Below, piece by piece: positions 41,282 to 53,832 of a DNA stretch of 64,000 bases. Below the pieces are notes generated by a model. It was not told the origin of the DNA. It made no database searches and saw nothing but the letters and a program-made list of their open reading frames with translations. Source of the DNA: Prorocentrum cordatum (taxonomy: Eukaryota > Sar > Dinophyceae > Prorocentrales > Prorocentraceae); assembly GCA_963575745.1 (NCBI GenBank), contig CAUYUJ010001471.1:35001-99000 (forward strand), in the 5' to 3' direction. Each line of letters starts with the position of its first letter. The first letter of the stretch is position 1. The position numbers were made by a program, and so were the translations under genes.

Positions 41282-42772
41282 TCAATCCTCCGCGAAGATC
41301 TCCCGAAGCTCCTGCCTGAGCGAACAGTCGGTGACATCGCTGGGCGCTTCGTCAGCGGCTTGCGATGTCTCCGTGGGCGACGGCGGCAGCGCGGTCCAGC
41401 CCTCCGCGGTTTTGACAACGGCAACGGGCCTGGGCAACGGCGGCGTCTTCGGGACCCCAGGCAAGCGGAACCTCGGCTCGTTGAACACATCATCACGCGG
41501 AGGCTGCGGAGACTTCGGCTGCGCAGCACGTGGCTGCTGATCTGGTGACTGCCCGCCTGTGGGCTGCTGACCTGGTTGCTGCTGAACTGGTGGCTGCTGA
41601 TCTGGCGTGTCGGCTGGCGGCTGCTCGGCTGGTGGCTGCTGTGGCTGATGAACTGGTGGCTGCTCGGCCGGTGGCTGCTGATCTGCGAGCAGCTGACCTG
41701 GTTGCTGCTGAACTGGTGGCTGCTGAACCGTCGGCCCCTGCATTTCGGAGACGTCCTCGATTGCGAAGGGCGTGATGTCGAACGCAGGCGACGTACCCTC
41801 CGCGACCCTGGAGACGCACACGAGCCGGCCACTCTTCGCGATTTTCCTAGGAGGGGAAACAGCATCGGGATCTGGATGGAACGCTTCCAACGCGGCCTCC
41901 GTGATCGCTGGCAAGGTGCCCGACCCCGCGTCGACGACTTTGGAGTTCGCGATGGCGGTCGGCAGCGGCGACCTCGAGGCTCCAGGGGCGGATGAGTGCA
42001 TCAACGAACTTCCTCTCATCCACCATCTCCTCCACCTCCTCCTCCTCCTCCGCCTTCTCCCCCTTAGCCCATCCCCCCTCCTCGTACTACTAGCCTCTCC
42101 CCTCCTTCTCCTCATCCTCCTCGTCCTACTCCTCCTCCTCGTCCATCCAACTCCTCCTTCTCCTCCTCCTCGTCCTGCTCATCCTCCTTGTCCTCGTCGT
42201 CCTCCTCCGCCTTCCCTCATCTTCCTGCTGCGATTGCACGCCCAACGTGGAAACGACCCAAAGACCCAAGGTGACCTGGTCGGGCTGCTCAGCGCCATCT
42301 TGCTGAATGACGGGCTACCCTTCAGACCCCCCTGAGAGCAGGGCAGAGGCGCGGGGCGGAGGTCACCCACGCTGTCGTCGCCCTGAGGGGCAGGCCATCG
42401 GTCGCGTGCTCAGCCAACCCTGACCCTGCCCCCACCTCCCACCCCCACTGTCAAAGGAAGGACAGCGGGTGCGAGGGCAAAGCTGACCGAACACGGACCA
42501 CCCCCAGGACAGTTACAATGGGCCATCAACCTACATCCCCTTGCCCCTGCCCTTTGCCCTCCGTGGGATGCTCCTTCTTCCAGGGGCTCATGTCGCTCAA
42601 CGCCTGGCTGTCCTCTTCGCCCTGGGTGTCGTGCAGCGGCGGCGGCGGGTAGCTGCCCGCGGCGACGTCCGAACCCGAAGGCGACGGCACCTCGGCGCGC
42701 AGACGCTTGTCCGCGGGCGACCTGCCGAGCTGGCCCAGCGCCGGGCGCTTGTCGCCAGAAGACGTGGACATG
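41282..42772 (-). CDS. Unknown Gln/Pro-repeat protein, about 2 exons
   Basis: Exon 1 starts at the ATG at 42772 (STSSGDKRPALGQLGRSPAD) and is disordered and Ser/Pro/Glu-rich to about 42540. Exon 2 (about 42020-41282) carries DAGSGTLPAITEAALEAFHP, RKIAKSGRLVCVSRVAEGTS, a Gln/Pro repeat (41730-41525, QPPVQQQPGQ), then RFRLPGVPKTPPLPRPVAVV and a TGA after RQELREIFAED. A further exon may lie near 42200-42330, where a third frame reads LGLWVVSTLGVQSQQEDEG. No domain recognised; the short ordered segment before the repeat could be the functional part. Shares its repeat with the 35924-37543 gene but not its flanks. Confidence 0.5.
41525..41730. repeat. 15-bp minisatellite, third copy tract
   Basis: About 13 units of the GGTGGCTGCTGATCT family. 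The order of variant units (GCACGTGGCTGCTGATCTGG, CCCGCCT, GACCTGGTTGCTGCTGAACT) follows that of 36590-36660 and 36780-36850, implying the tract was copied as a block, not grown independently. Confidence 0.85.
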
Positions 42773-43479
42773 GCGAGAGAGAAGCTGAAGTGAATGCAAT
42801 GGGGGCGACGCCAACGCGGCCTTGCGGCGCACCCCTCTCTCGTGGGCCCTGCAGAGGGCCCATGAGGGAGGGTGCCTCCCTCTGGCTTCCAGAAGGCACC
42901 GCGACCCACGAGGCTTCTACCCCCACCATCCCTGAAGCCCGAGCCCGCCGAAACGAAATTGCGCTGGCCCGCCGTCAGCGCGTCTTGAGAGAGATATGGG
43001 AGTGGAGTGGACTGCCATCGTCAACGGTGCCGCATGTCATATGTTTGTCATGCTTGCCTTGCTTGCCGTGCTTGCCCCCTTCTCCTCCTCCACCTCTTCG
43101 CCCTCCTCAGCCACCAGCCCCATTGTTCGCGCGTGGCGAGTCATCGTTTCCTCGCGATGAGAGGATGAAGAGAAGGAGGATGAGGCGGAGGAGGACGGAC
43201 GGATGAGGAGGAGGAGCTGGAGGAGGAGCTCGGAGGAGGAGAAGGAGGAGGAATACGAAAAATTGCCATGTTGCCAGCGTCGCGCTTGCCATTGCATCGT
43301 GGTTTCCGTCGTCATGATCGTCATTCGTGTCACCGCCATCATGGTGTCATTCACCGTAATGACACCATCATCGACATGAAATCGTCATCATCGTCCGCCG
43401 TCGCCAGTCAGTACGACGTGCTTGCCATATCGTTGTCATCATCATCGCTGTCGGCGTACTCTTGCTGCCAAAGCAATCG
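42773..43479. other. Intergenic
   Basis: No gene seen. GGA/GAG-rich at 43150-43250, and CATCATCGTC-like triplets at 43300-43450. Confidence 0.4.
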
Positions 43480-46400
43480 TCATCGCGAGCGTCGCCGTCG
43501 CCACTTGCTGCGTCGTCGCCAGTGGGCGCGAGCAACAGGGGGGCGCCTATGAAGCATGTGTTCCCGCCTCGTGTGGTACCTCTCCCCGGCCAGGTCCCAG
43601 GCGACCAAGAACCCGACCACCTCCGCCACGGTGGCGTACTGGTTGACCTGGCAGTACTTGCTGCACGCCCCATGCCTGGCGAAAAACACCAGGAGCGGCG
43701 CAAAGGGTGCCCATGCATTTGCAGTGGTTGCAGCAATAGAGGAGAGCGGCAGGGCTCATCAATAGCAGCTGCAGCGGCTTTGGCTGCGGCATCAGCAGCG
43801 GGCGCCGCAATTGCGATAGCAGTAATCAGCAGCGGCTGCAGCAGCAATGGCGATAGCTCGGAGCGGGGGCAGAGGAGGAGAGTGTTCAGGGGAGTGGAGC
43901 AGAGAGCAATAGAGAGCACAGACAGCGAGCAGCAAGCCGCGCCTGTGAGGATTGTCACTATCAGGGCGCCCTCGACAATGACACGAAATCCACGCTCGCT
44001 GAATGCCTACGATGCCGGGAGGCGAGGCGGGCGGGCGCCGGGGGGGCGGGAAGGAAGGGCCCAGACGCCAGAGGCTCGGAAGGGTGAAGGAAAAGGACGT
44101 GGGAGGAGAAGGAGAAGGAACAGGGGGAGGAGGAGGAGGACGACGACGACGAGGACGAGGCAGGCGGGGGGAGGAGGACAGGAGGAGGACAAGGGCGGAT
44201 GGGGGGGAGAAGGAGAGAGAGGAGGAGGAGAAGGACGAGGAGGAGGAGCGCCCTTCCACTCTCCTGCCCACCATCTAGGACTCACCCTTCTCTCACTGCT
44301 CACTCTGGTCTCACCTCTCCCCCATCCTCGGTCACATCCTCGACATCCCTCCTCATGTGTTCCTCCTCTTCGCCCTGATTTGACAGTTCCAGGGGTCGCC
44401 ACTCGCATGGCTGCAATTATCGAAATGCACCCTGCGCTCATGGACGCGCAAAGTAAAACCACGTCGAAACTCTGGTGACAGATCTTCGGGGGGCTGAAGA
44501 AGAATCTCAGGAGGCGGCTCAGGTGCCGGCAAGTCCTCCTCATCCGACAAATCACCGAGTGCAGGGTCTCTGTGATCGGGCCCAGGAACCCCAGGTAAGG
44601 GCAATGGCGCAGGGTCGCCGCTAGCAGAACCATCCAGGAGTGCTGGCGGCTCATCCAAATAACTCAAACCGTCTTTCAATATTTTCAGAAAGTCCAGGTC
44701 CCGAAGTTGGTCGAATCGCGGATGGCTGTGGAGCCTGTCAAGACCTGCAGGCAATTCTAAGAGGCAGCGGTAATACCCGTTCGTTCCAAGAGATCGAATG
44801 AAGGGAGCCCCTTTCCTTTGAATTTCATCCTCATACAGCAATGCCAAATAATATGATAATGGCCGCGAGTCCACGCTGCGAGAGAAAGCCCGTGCACCGA
44901 AAGCGTGGTCAGCCAAGGGGCCCATCTCTGGCCGCCAACCGCGGCATGCTAACCTCAAGCACAGCAGCAATTTCGACGTGGCCTGCCCATGCTCTGCGCA
45001 GGCATTCAATATGCTTCGCGGGCGATCGAGAAGGCGATACTGGCGGTAAGACATTGCCGATTGCTTGACCTGAAGCTCGGGCTCAAGGAGGTCTTCGGAA
45101 TATGTTACGATGATAGCGCCTGCCCCCTCCAAAAAGGGGACCATGCACATCCTATGCCCAGCCATGGAACAGTCGAACCACCCCTCGCGACGCTGGGACC
45201 CCTCGAAAGCGCCACGCTCCACAAGATGCTCGACCAGCCGAACAGCGTCCAATATAGTAGCTGGCTCGCTCACCCCATCTGAAGCGTCCTCAGGGCAACA
45301 GGGGGCATATGGGGGTGACAACTTCGATGGGAAAACGCAGAGTGCTTACCCCTTGCCCAGTCCTCAATCTCCCCCCCAAAAAAAACGTTAGACTGATTAG
45401 ATCACGTACATGGCTCGAAACTCCTCTTTGCTACGTCGCTCATCTCATTTGCTTATTACCCACAAAAAGTGTCAGTGTTCCGTGTCCGTCCCCCATCAAC
45501 CCTTGCCAATTGCCCCTCCCTTTCGTTTCTGTCATCTCCTGGGTTTTCTACCCCTCCCAGGCCCTGCACCAGTCACCCCCTCGAGTCTGGGCGAAAGACA
45601 CTTCGATCGATTAGAGGTCCTGGGTGTGAAAAGAGACGGCGGTCAACGCATCTTCAAGAGACGCAATGATAGCATCAGGAAGCTTGTAAGGTGCTCTGTG
45701 CTGAGACCCGTCATCCCACGATACTAACGTAGGCAGCCGCTCCACAGTGGCAAGATACGAGGCGTCCATTACCGCAAGTCGAGAAGAACTCGCTACTTCG
45801 ATGGCCCCACGGGGCCCACCTGCCCTCGCTTCCAGGACAACTATTCCGAATTCGGTTTTGCTCCAGGCCAAATGGGTTGGTCGCAACACCTTCCGTTTGT
45901 GCCGCGAGACCGAAACGACCCGAAAGAAAACGTGCGAGTCGATTGCGTCCAAAATATCAATTGGTCTCCCAACGGCGGAGCAAAGGGTCTCGACTGCCAG
46001 CGCAAGCGAGGGAAGCTTCGGAACAATGGCGTCGCGGGGTGGCTGCACGGGCGCACCCGCGATGGCCTGCTCGAAGAGTTCCTTGCCCCGGCGCGAATCT
46101 CTTCTACCCCCTCTCCTGCATCCTCCATCTTGCACCCTGTATCCTCTGACTCCCGCGCACAGGTCATGACGAGAGCTACAACGTGAGCTCATTCAGGCGG
46201 AGAGGGGGCAGGGAGCAAGGAGGCGAGGCGGAGAAGGTGGGGCGGGTGGGTAAAATGAGGAGCGCACGAATAATGTTGGGAGGAAGGAGCAGGGTAAGTC
46301 GTGAAATTAGGTGGAAGGTGGGGCGGGGCTTTGAGGGCCAGCCCCAGGGTCCTTGGGAGCACTCCATACCCGTTGAGAATCACCCATCGACGATTGCAGC

Positions 46401-49400
46401 AGTTTGACCAATGCCATGGTAACACTATCATGCCCGATGGGTCTCACAGCAAGGGCCGAGGTAACGCTGGACCAAATGCCAGTGGCAGCTCTCGCATTAG
46501 GCATATCTCTAAACTGGCCAACTGCTGAAAATAAAAATATAAGTCCCCGCTTACCTCGAGAATCCAAAACTTTGATCTGCCATTGGGCGGCTGGAGGAAA
46601 AACATGTCTCAAAATAACATCTTCCAAGGCGTGCTTACTCCAATTCGTCACGCAGAATGTCCAAAAACGAGAGCACGATAACAAACGGTTAGACAACTCA
46701 GGTCTTTTGAGCTGGTTGTTGATCGTGCGAGGGTCATTGCATTTCGACTTCCACTGCAGCGTCTTGATATGAGAATGTGTTCCCTCAACTCGCCTGGTAA
46801 TGATTGGCGCGGCGGCGTACTGAATCAACTCCCACTCCAATTGAGGATGGAGGTCGTCATCAGTACTTGCAAAGGCAATAAGGTGCTGGCGTAACGCGTT
46901 ATCGTCGCCGACCGCAAGATATATCGAAACCCTGTGCAAAGAATCAACCAGGCCAGCGCTGACGGCGCCGTCTACCTCTTCCAGACACTCCCTCACTGCC
47001 CTCTTGCTCTGATCCAGCGAGTACGGGCCGATCCGATGACCAAGCGCGGCCAAAAACTTGTAGGGGGGGCGCCTCAAGTGCGTGAACTTTAACGCGTAAT
47101 TGTCCGCGATGGCGGCAACCAACGTGCTTCGCATATGTAACAAGCAAGCCCGATCCTCCTGAGTCAATTGTGAGAGATACTCTTGGAACTTATGATGGGA
47201 CGCAGACATGAGACGAGTAGCAAAACTATCAGCCACGCCACATACGAGCTCCACCAGGCGACGACCCTTCCAAAAACACCCCTTCGATTCACGCCTGTAG
47301 GCAGCAGTGGGCGAACCGAGAAACCCACCTTTTAGCAAGTGCTCGTGGCAGCGGCACCCCTCACACCACGTACCAAATCGACCTATGATCCAAGTGATAG
47401 AAGCCAGCACCCACAAGAGACCCAATAACTTATCAAACTTCAGGGCATCTGCGACCCTCTGGAGCAGCTTGGTGTCAATCTCGTTTCCAGTTTCAGCCGT
47501 GCCCTCTTGGACCTTGTCCACGCTAAAATACGTGCTGAGGAGAGGGTATATTTCAATTAAGTAGTGCACGAAATGTTCTACATATTGCCACTTCCAATCG
47601 AACGTGCGACCGCCCTTGCGCCCGCCTGCCAAGGCCCCCCCCGTGCCGAAGGGCAAGCACGTTGCCTTGAACCTGGTGACCAGGTCCCTCGTGCCCGCGA
47701 AGGTGGCCAGAGCCTGGGGCCGGCGGCGGGAGAGGGGAGGGGCCGCTCTCTCCAGCGCCGGCAAGCTTGCCGTCGGCTCTCTCGCCCCCTCGTAAGAAGG
47801 AGGAGACGAAGGAACTGGAGTGCGGGATCTACCAATCCTCCTCCTGCTCCCATTCCGACCCTTCCTCCTCATCCCACCGCTACTCTAGGACCCGCTCCGC
47901 CAGCAGTTCGAATCCCCCCCATCGACCGTCGAGGGAACCAGCCCCCTTGTGGATTACGCGCTGGCTCGGATGGCTCGACGCGCAGGCCCCAGGTGGCCCT
48001 CGCCCCCGCCCCCATCCTCGCGCCACGCGGGCAGAGGAGGGGGAAGAGGAGGAAAGGGAGGGGAGAAGAATCAGGATAATGAGGAAGAGGGGGATGAGGC
48101 GAATAATGAGGAGGCGAGGAGGATGAGGATCAAGAGGGGAAGGGCGAGCGTTTCAGAGAGACTGGGGGGAACTCTGACGGTGGACGCAGGAAGACGGAGG
48201 GCTCGGAGCTCGAGGAGAGGGGGATGTGATTTGGTACAGTTGTGTTCCCGTGATTCCGATACCTTCAGATGAGCCCCTAATTCTGGCCACACAGCCAGGT
48301 TCTCGACCGACTCCTCAAGAGGGTTGTACAGAATGTGGTAGCAATCGGGGATGCGAAGAGCCCTGGGCAGAAAATAGCCGCCAGCAACATCAGGCCTAGA
48401 AAAAACCAATTCACCAGACGCGACTCCATTCAATATGTCTCGGATGTCATCGTGGTACTGGGTAAGCAACAGCGGAGCGTCGGCAACTTCGGCGTCAACG
48501 CCCTGATCAGTGCTCCAGCTCTTAACCTCATAACGAACCTCACAAGCCCTGGCATGACACATTTGATTGACGCAGAGGCAGAGGGTCGATGGGTGGGGGC
48601 AAAGACGACGCGAGGGCGAGGGCGAAGGGGGGGTCGAGGATGGACGGGGGCGGCGCCGGGGAGAAAGAGAAAGAAGTAACGCGGGACACACGAGGTAGGG
48701 GCGGGGCGCCCACGAGGCAAGGAAGGCGGCAAGGCCGCAGAGGGGGTGAGCGGGGGCGCCCAGGTGAAGCAGGTGAACTTCATGGCCAATTAGGCAATGA
48801 GATGGGATGGCGTGTTCTGTCCGTGCCCCGTCTTCTCGCTCTGTCTCTCCATCCTTCTTTCTCCCTCCCTCGTTCCCCACTGCCCCTCCCTTGCTCCCTC
48901 GTTCCTCCTCATCCGCCTCCCTCGTTCCTCCGACTCTCCTGATAGCCGCGCCCCGCCCACCCTCGTTCCTCTTCCTGCGCCCTCACCCCCTCGTCCTCCT
49001 CCTAACAACCCCCGCGCTTCCTTTCGGAGATCCTAATCGTCTTCCCCATCCTAATTCCCCTCTTCCTCCTCCTCCTCCTCATCATAATCCTCACCTTCCT
49101 TTTGTCAACGGCATTGTTCGTGCACTGCTAAAGGCGCTGACACTGCGGCACTGCCCGTGCACCCACCCTGGCCCGACCGCATTGAAACGCTCTTTGGACC
49201 CAGCTTCCAGCATAGCCGAATGTTGCGTAGCCGCTGCTTTGAATAGTAAGTTGGCAGCTCCGTAACCAAGGGTGGAGAGCGGCATGTGACGACACACACT
49301 CACACGATTCAGGTCCAAAGCCAAACATTGCCGCGCATCGCATGATGCTGCATCCCACTGGATGCGATCTTCTAACACTGGATAAAAATTATACGGCGGC

Positions 49401-49642
49401 TGAGGGCTCGAATCTGCCATCCAATGCCGAGCAAACGAGAGATCTCCCAGGGTCCGTTCGAACAACATCTCAAGATATCCCAACTTGATCAGCGCCTGAT
49501 TTCGACAAAACTTTGGTGCAGCAAGCCTAACCTGCTGTGTCAACCGTTCTGCCTCTGGTTCGGACAACGCCAACTGGTAGCACAAACGGCACATGTCGCG
49601 GATGCTCGTGCGCTGGGGGTCCCTCATATTCTGCGCCAGCAA
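43480..49642 (-). CDS. Transposase-like protein of a dinoflagellate multicopy type, at least 6 exons
   Basis: In-phase exons: about 48560-48263, 47713-46370 (448 codons), 46066-45620 (149 codons), 45288-44390 and 43675 onward. An upstream exon at about 49642-49100 (IRDMCRLCYQLALSEPEAER) probably belongs. Key text: ALRIPDCYHILYNPLEESVE; FDWKWQYVEHFVHYLIEIYP; GTWCEGCRCHEHLLKG; PIITRRVEGTHSHIKTLQWK; VHFDNCSHASGDPW joined to HGACSKYCQVNQYATVAEVV. I recall similar RIPD-x-x-HILYN and RR-x-EG-x-H-x-x-IK proteins as abundant in dinoflagellate genomes. A transposase-derived origin is inference, and no DDE triad is proven. Donors: GT (CTGAAG/GTAT), GT (CAACGG/GTAT), GA (ACCCAG/GACC) and GA (CCCCTG/GAAC). 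The C-terminus after 43560 is unresolved. Confidence 0.6.
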
Positions 49643-50516
49643 CCAACTTCTGATAATAGTCTCAGGCTGTAGGATTGTTTATACTACATCGTCACTCCAT
49701 CACTATCCTAATCATCTCCCACCCCCCACCCTCATCCCGGCGACTGTCCAAAAGCGGTTCTTTCAACTCGAGCCGCTGACCCCCAAATCCCTAATGTTTT
49801 CACCAGGGGCCCAGAGCTCGACGCGCCGTTCACGCGAAGAAGGTCGAGGCCATTAGTCGGTTGGGGCCAGGGGCCATGCCGTCCCTCAAAGGCTCATCAT
49901 CGTTCCTCCTCGTCCTTCTCCCCTCCCCCCATCCTCCTCCTCCTTTTCCTCTTCCTCCCACCGCTCCTTATAGACGCGTGAGATGAAACCTGCAGCCACG
50001 CGGCGGTTGCCTCCACTTCCAGCAGCAGCAGAAGGAGCAAGGGTTGCCTGGCTCAAGCACCAGTGGACGTCCTGGCGGCCGGCGGGCCGCGCGCTTGCGG
50101 GGCTGGGCGCCAACAGCAAACGAACGACGCAAACGACGCAAGCGGGGGAGGGATGCGCAGGGGCAAGAGGAGGAGGAGGAGGAGGAGCGGCAGGAGGAGC
50201 AGGAGGAGGAGGAGGGGGGGGAGAAGGGAGAGGAGGAAGAGGAGGCGGAGGAGCGGAGGAGGACAGGGCAGGAAAACGGAGCGGCAGCAGGAAGCACGAG
50301 GACGAGGATTGATACGAGACATCGACAAACGGAAGGATGACGAGGACAATCGGGGGGGGATAGCAGAGGAGCGAGGATGGGAAAGAAGAGGCGCCTAAAT
50401 CTTCTCATGTGTCCCCTCCTTTGCCCCCCCCTTGCCCTCCTCCCTCCCATCCGCCGCTCTCTCTCCTCACATGTCTCGGATTTGTCAGCACTGTACTCGT
50501 CGCCCCATGGCAATGC

Positions 50517-52380
50517 TTAGGCGCTGGCTGCGCTGATTGGGTCCTGTACCATATCACTCGTGCCCACGACGTCCAGACCCAGCCGCGCGGCGTGGTCCAT
50601 CGTCGTGACGATCTCACGGATACGGCCATCGTGGATCTGCTGGGCCACGCTCGCTGGCACGATGAACCCCTGGCCAGGCCCCATAGGGGCCCACGCCCAC
50701 TACTCGCGCACACGCACGCACGTTGCTCACGCGGAGGCCCTCGGGTCTCGGATCGGGAGTTACCCAAGGTCGGTCGCAGAGGATGATGTGAGTTCATGTC
50801 CTGAGTCTGCGAGCGGGGCGACCCAAGACTGGGCGCGGGGGGAGGGTGTCAAGCGCGGGCCAGGGGAACCGATGCGGACCTGCATCGTAACAGACCCGCT
50901 CGACGTCGCAGCGAGAGGACCCCGACTTGGCGGGCCCTGACCCACTCGGTTCGACGCCCCAAAGTCCCGAGCCGCGTGACGTGAGTGGTCGTCGTCGTCG
51001 TCGTCGTGAATCGTCGTTGACGCGGTGGTGGTGGTCAATGTCTCGTCTCCCGAATCTAGCTATCGATCTTACCTTCTCTCTCCCTCTCGCTCTCTCTCAT
51101 GCTGCCAGCGCCCGCTCTGCGGCGGGAGAGCAAGCAGCGCTGCCGAAAATGGATCGACCCCCGCCGCAGCGCCAGTGAACGTTAGTTGGAAGATGAGGGG
51201 AGGGAGGAGAAAGAGGAGCAGAAGAGGAGAGCGAGAGGGATGGATTAGGAGGGGCGGGAAGGATGGAGTAGGAGGGGGAGGGATGGAGCGGGCGGGAGGG
51301 CTAGGGCAAGAAAAGGGCGGAAATACCAAGGGATGAGAAGGAGAGCCGGGCCCGCGCGGCAAACTTATCTGGGCGCCACTGGCCAGGCTTTCAGTTCAGC
51401 CAGCCAGCTTGTGAGAATTATCCAGTCAATGCGACAATCAGGCCAGCGCCAAGTCAGTTCAGTCAGTCTGTCAGGCACCTTGGCGCGGCTGCAGGCTGCG
51501 GGCCAGTCAGTCAGTTAGTCATTCAACCAGTCAGGGAATATCCGACTCTGTTGGCCAGGGTCGGCCCTCCGTCACTCCGACACTCCTCTCTCTCCTCACC
51601 CGCCCCCCCTTCCCTTTCTACTCCTGATGTGACGTGGCCTTCTGTGCCTCGCCACTTTCGTACCCATCGAGCCTTCGCTGAGGCTGGGTTAAGCTCAACA
51701 TGCAGCAGCCTGTCTGAGATGAGGTGAGCCTTAAACACATAAATGGGGCCATGTCGACTGATGGCAGCCGGGGGCATCGTCCACGCGCCGTCCGTATCAG
51801 TACGATGCCTGCCGCTCGGTGCGTACAATGATACCTTCCACGCGATAAGATCCTTCGCGCGCCCAGAATAATGTAACTGTTGCGTCTGCCATCTGGCGCT
51901 AGCGAGCTCCACAGCACTGTCGGACAATGAACCGACCTAGATGAGGAGGAGGAGGAGGAGGAGGAAGAGGAAGAAGAGAGGAGGAACACGACACGGAGGG
52001 AAGATTTTGGCGGTGGACGCGGTCATGGGGGCGAGGGATCAGGGCTGAGGAGGGTGGGGAAGGGCGACACCTCAAGGGATGGATTCGGAAGTTGATGGAA
52101 TGGATGAGGACGGAGGGCCACATGAGAGAATAAAGGTATGGGGCGAGGAGGGCGGAGGGTGGAAACAATGACCTGCCCCAATTCCACCTCCCCCCAAACA
52201 TTGCACTGAAGATGCCGACGGCTGTCGGCGACGCGCGACGTCGACACAAGAAAGAAGCACTGAGGAAGCCCCGTGCCCTGATTCAGCTTCCGCCGCTTGT
52301 GGCCCGAGAGTTTCCTCGCAGGGCCCGCGATCTCCTCGACCTGGCCCAAGGGGCCCAAGTCCAAGCCGAAGTCCATCGCG
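50517..52380 (-). CDS. Exons of uncertain membership upstream of the transposase-like gene
   Basis: Three minus-strand pieces look coding. The first, 52380 to about 52178, starts MDFGLDLGPLGQVEEIAGPA, contains TGLPQCFFLVSTSRVADSRR and ends at a GT donor. The second, about 51910-51650, has ELASARWQTQQLHYSGRAKD and ISRHGPIYVFKAHLISDRLL. The third, 50669-50517 (50 codons plus TAA, acceptor CTGGCCAG), has FIVPASVAQQIHDGRIREIV and TTMDHAARLGLDVVGTSDMV. They may be the 5' part of the transposase-like gene, or a separate small gene ending at the TAA at 50517. The joins were not verified. Confidence 0.4.
51385..51540 (+). repeat. CAGTCAGT-rich degenerate repeat
   Basis: Dense CAGTCAGTCAG, CAGCCAGCCAG and TCAGTTCAG words over about 150 bp. 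No coding content; probably decayed tetranucleotide repeat. Confidence 0.65.
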
Positions 52381-52489
52381 GGCGCGCCTGAGCGTCGAAA
52401 CAAAAAAAGAAAACAAAACAACGCGCGTGCAAAACAAAAACAACGTGCAATGCAACGACACATAACACATAACACATGCAATTGCCCAA

Positions 52490-53832
52490 CTAACCTACCA
52501 ACCTACCTTCCCCTGGGGCAAGTTGGGCGGCGCCGCGCGGCGCCTCCGGAAGCCCCTGGACGCCGCGCCGCGCCCGCGGCGCGCGCCTGCGGCCTGGGCA
52601 GGCGGCGGCCTGGCGAGCCCTGCTCGCGGCCCGGCCCAAGGCCAGGGCCGCAGGGCCGAAACGGCCGCAAGCGACGACACGCGACGCAGGGGAGGGAAGG
52701 GGGGCACGAGTGGCTGGAAAGGCGGGGCGCCGGACGGAGAAGGGCGGAAAGGAGCAAGTCAGGATGGAGAAGGAATGCCAAGAACGAGAAACGGTCGAAG
52801 AAAGAAAAGAATGGGGGGGACGGAAGAGGGGAAACCAAATGGAAAGAAGAAAAATGAGAGAAAAATGAGGAGGAGGAGCAGCAGGAGGACAAGGAAAAAA
52901 TGAGGAGGGGTGGAGAGGAGTTTTTTTTTTGGGGATGACTACGAACCAGCGCGCCACTGCAGCAAATGCACCATGCATTACCGCAATAGTACGGCCACTG
53001 CATTTAAATGGAAAGGGTAGAACTCTCGTGCCTGACCACAAGTTTGGTCAAGCAACATGTCGGATACCCAAACCCAAACAACCGCCTGAACTTCGCAACA
53101 GCAAATATTCAAAAAACGACATATTGATTAAACGACTGCGTTTACTACCGAACTGAAGCCACGCGAATCCACGCTCATGAAAGGAGCCGCGAATTCCCAT
53201 ATCTAGCCGAAAACCAAACAAAAACAACACAAACAAACTATCATCATGAATTCCGTTGGCGCCGCATGCAAAACTTACTCTGACGCATGCAAGCGCTAAC
53301 CTTCAAAAAAATCGCTTCGCCCGCCAACACAATCACATCGAAAGCAAAAAATACCCTGCCAGCTGTCAAAATGACGCCGCGCACGGATGTATCGCAGGAG
53401 TTTGCTGCACTTGCATACGCGTCGATTCTGAGTCGACTCCCAGGCAACGGTCGTCCATAAACGATTCACATGCTGAAAAAAAAAACAGATTTACATTAAA
53501 AAAGCATTCGCGATGTAAAAACCATGGCCAACGGGCGCCAAACTTGGCTGAAACGACTTGAAGTTCATTTACGACCCAAAGCAAACCTGGAGGTTGATTT
53601 GATGTTCCGCGGCGCCCACGTGGGCCGACATACATGATCTTTGCAGCCAAGGTGGGAAAGGGCGAGGGTGTCTCGGCAGTGGGTGGCGGTGGCGGGGGGG
53701 GGGGGGCGCGAACTGCGTAGGGCGAAGAGGGGGGCCGTGGCAAATGCAATGGGGCACTTTGGCCTTATCCGATCCCAGGGCGACCGGCATATCTCTGGGC
53801 CCCCCCTGGGGGGCCCCACCTCGTTAGGAAAG
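52490..53832. other. Intergenic, with a lower-GC block at 52930-53560
   Basis: No gene seen. 52530-52650 is very GC-rich. From 52921 (a run of T then G) to about 53560 the DNA is clearly less GC-rich, with A-runs. 53610-53645 is the inverted partner of the 36-bp repeat at 19802. Confidence 0.5.
53610..53645 (-). repeat. 36-bp dispersed repeat, copy 2 (inverted)
   Basis: Exact reverse complement of 19802-19837. Here too it borders a block of lower GC content. Confidence 0.8.
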
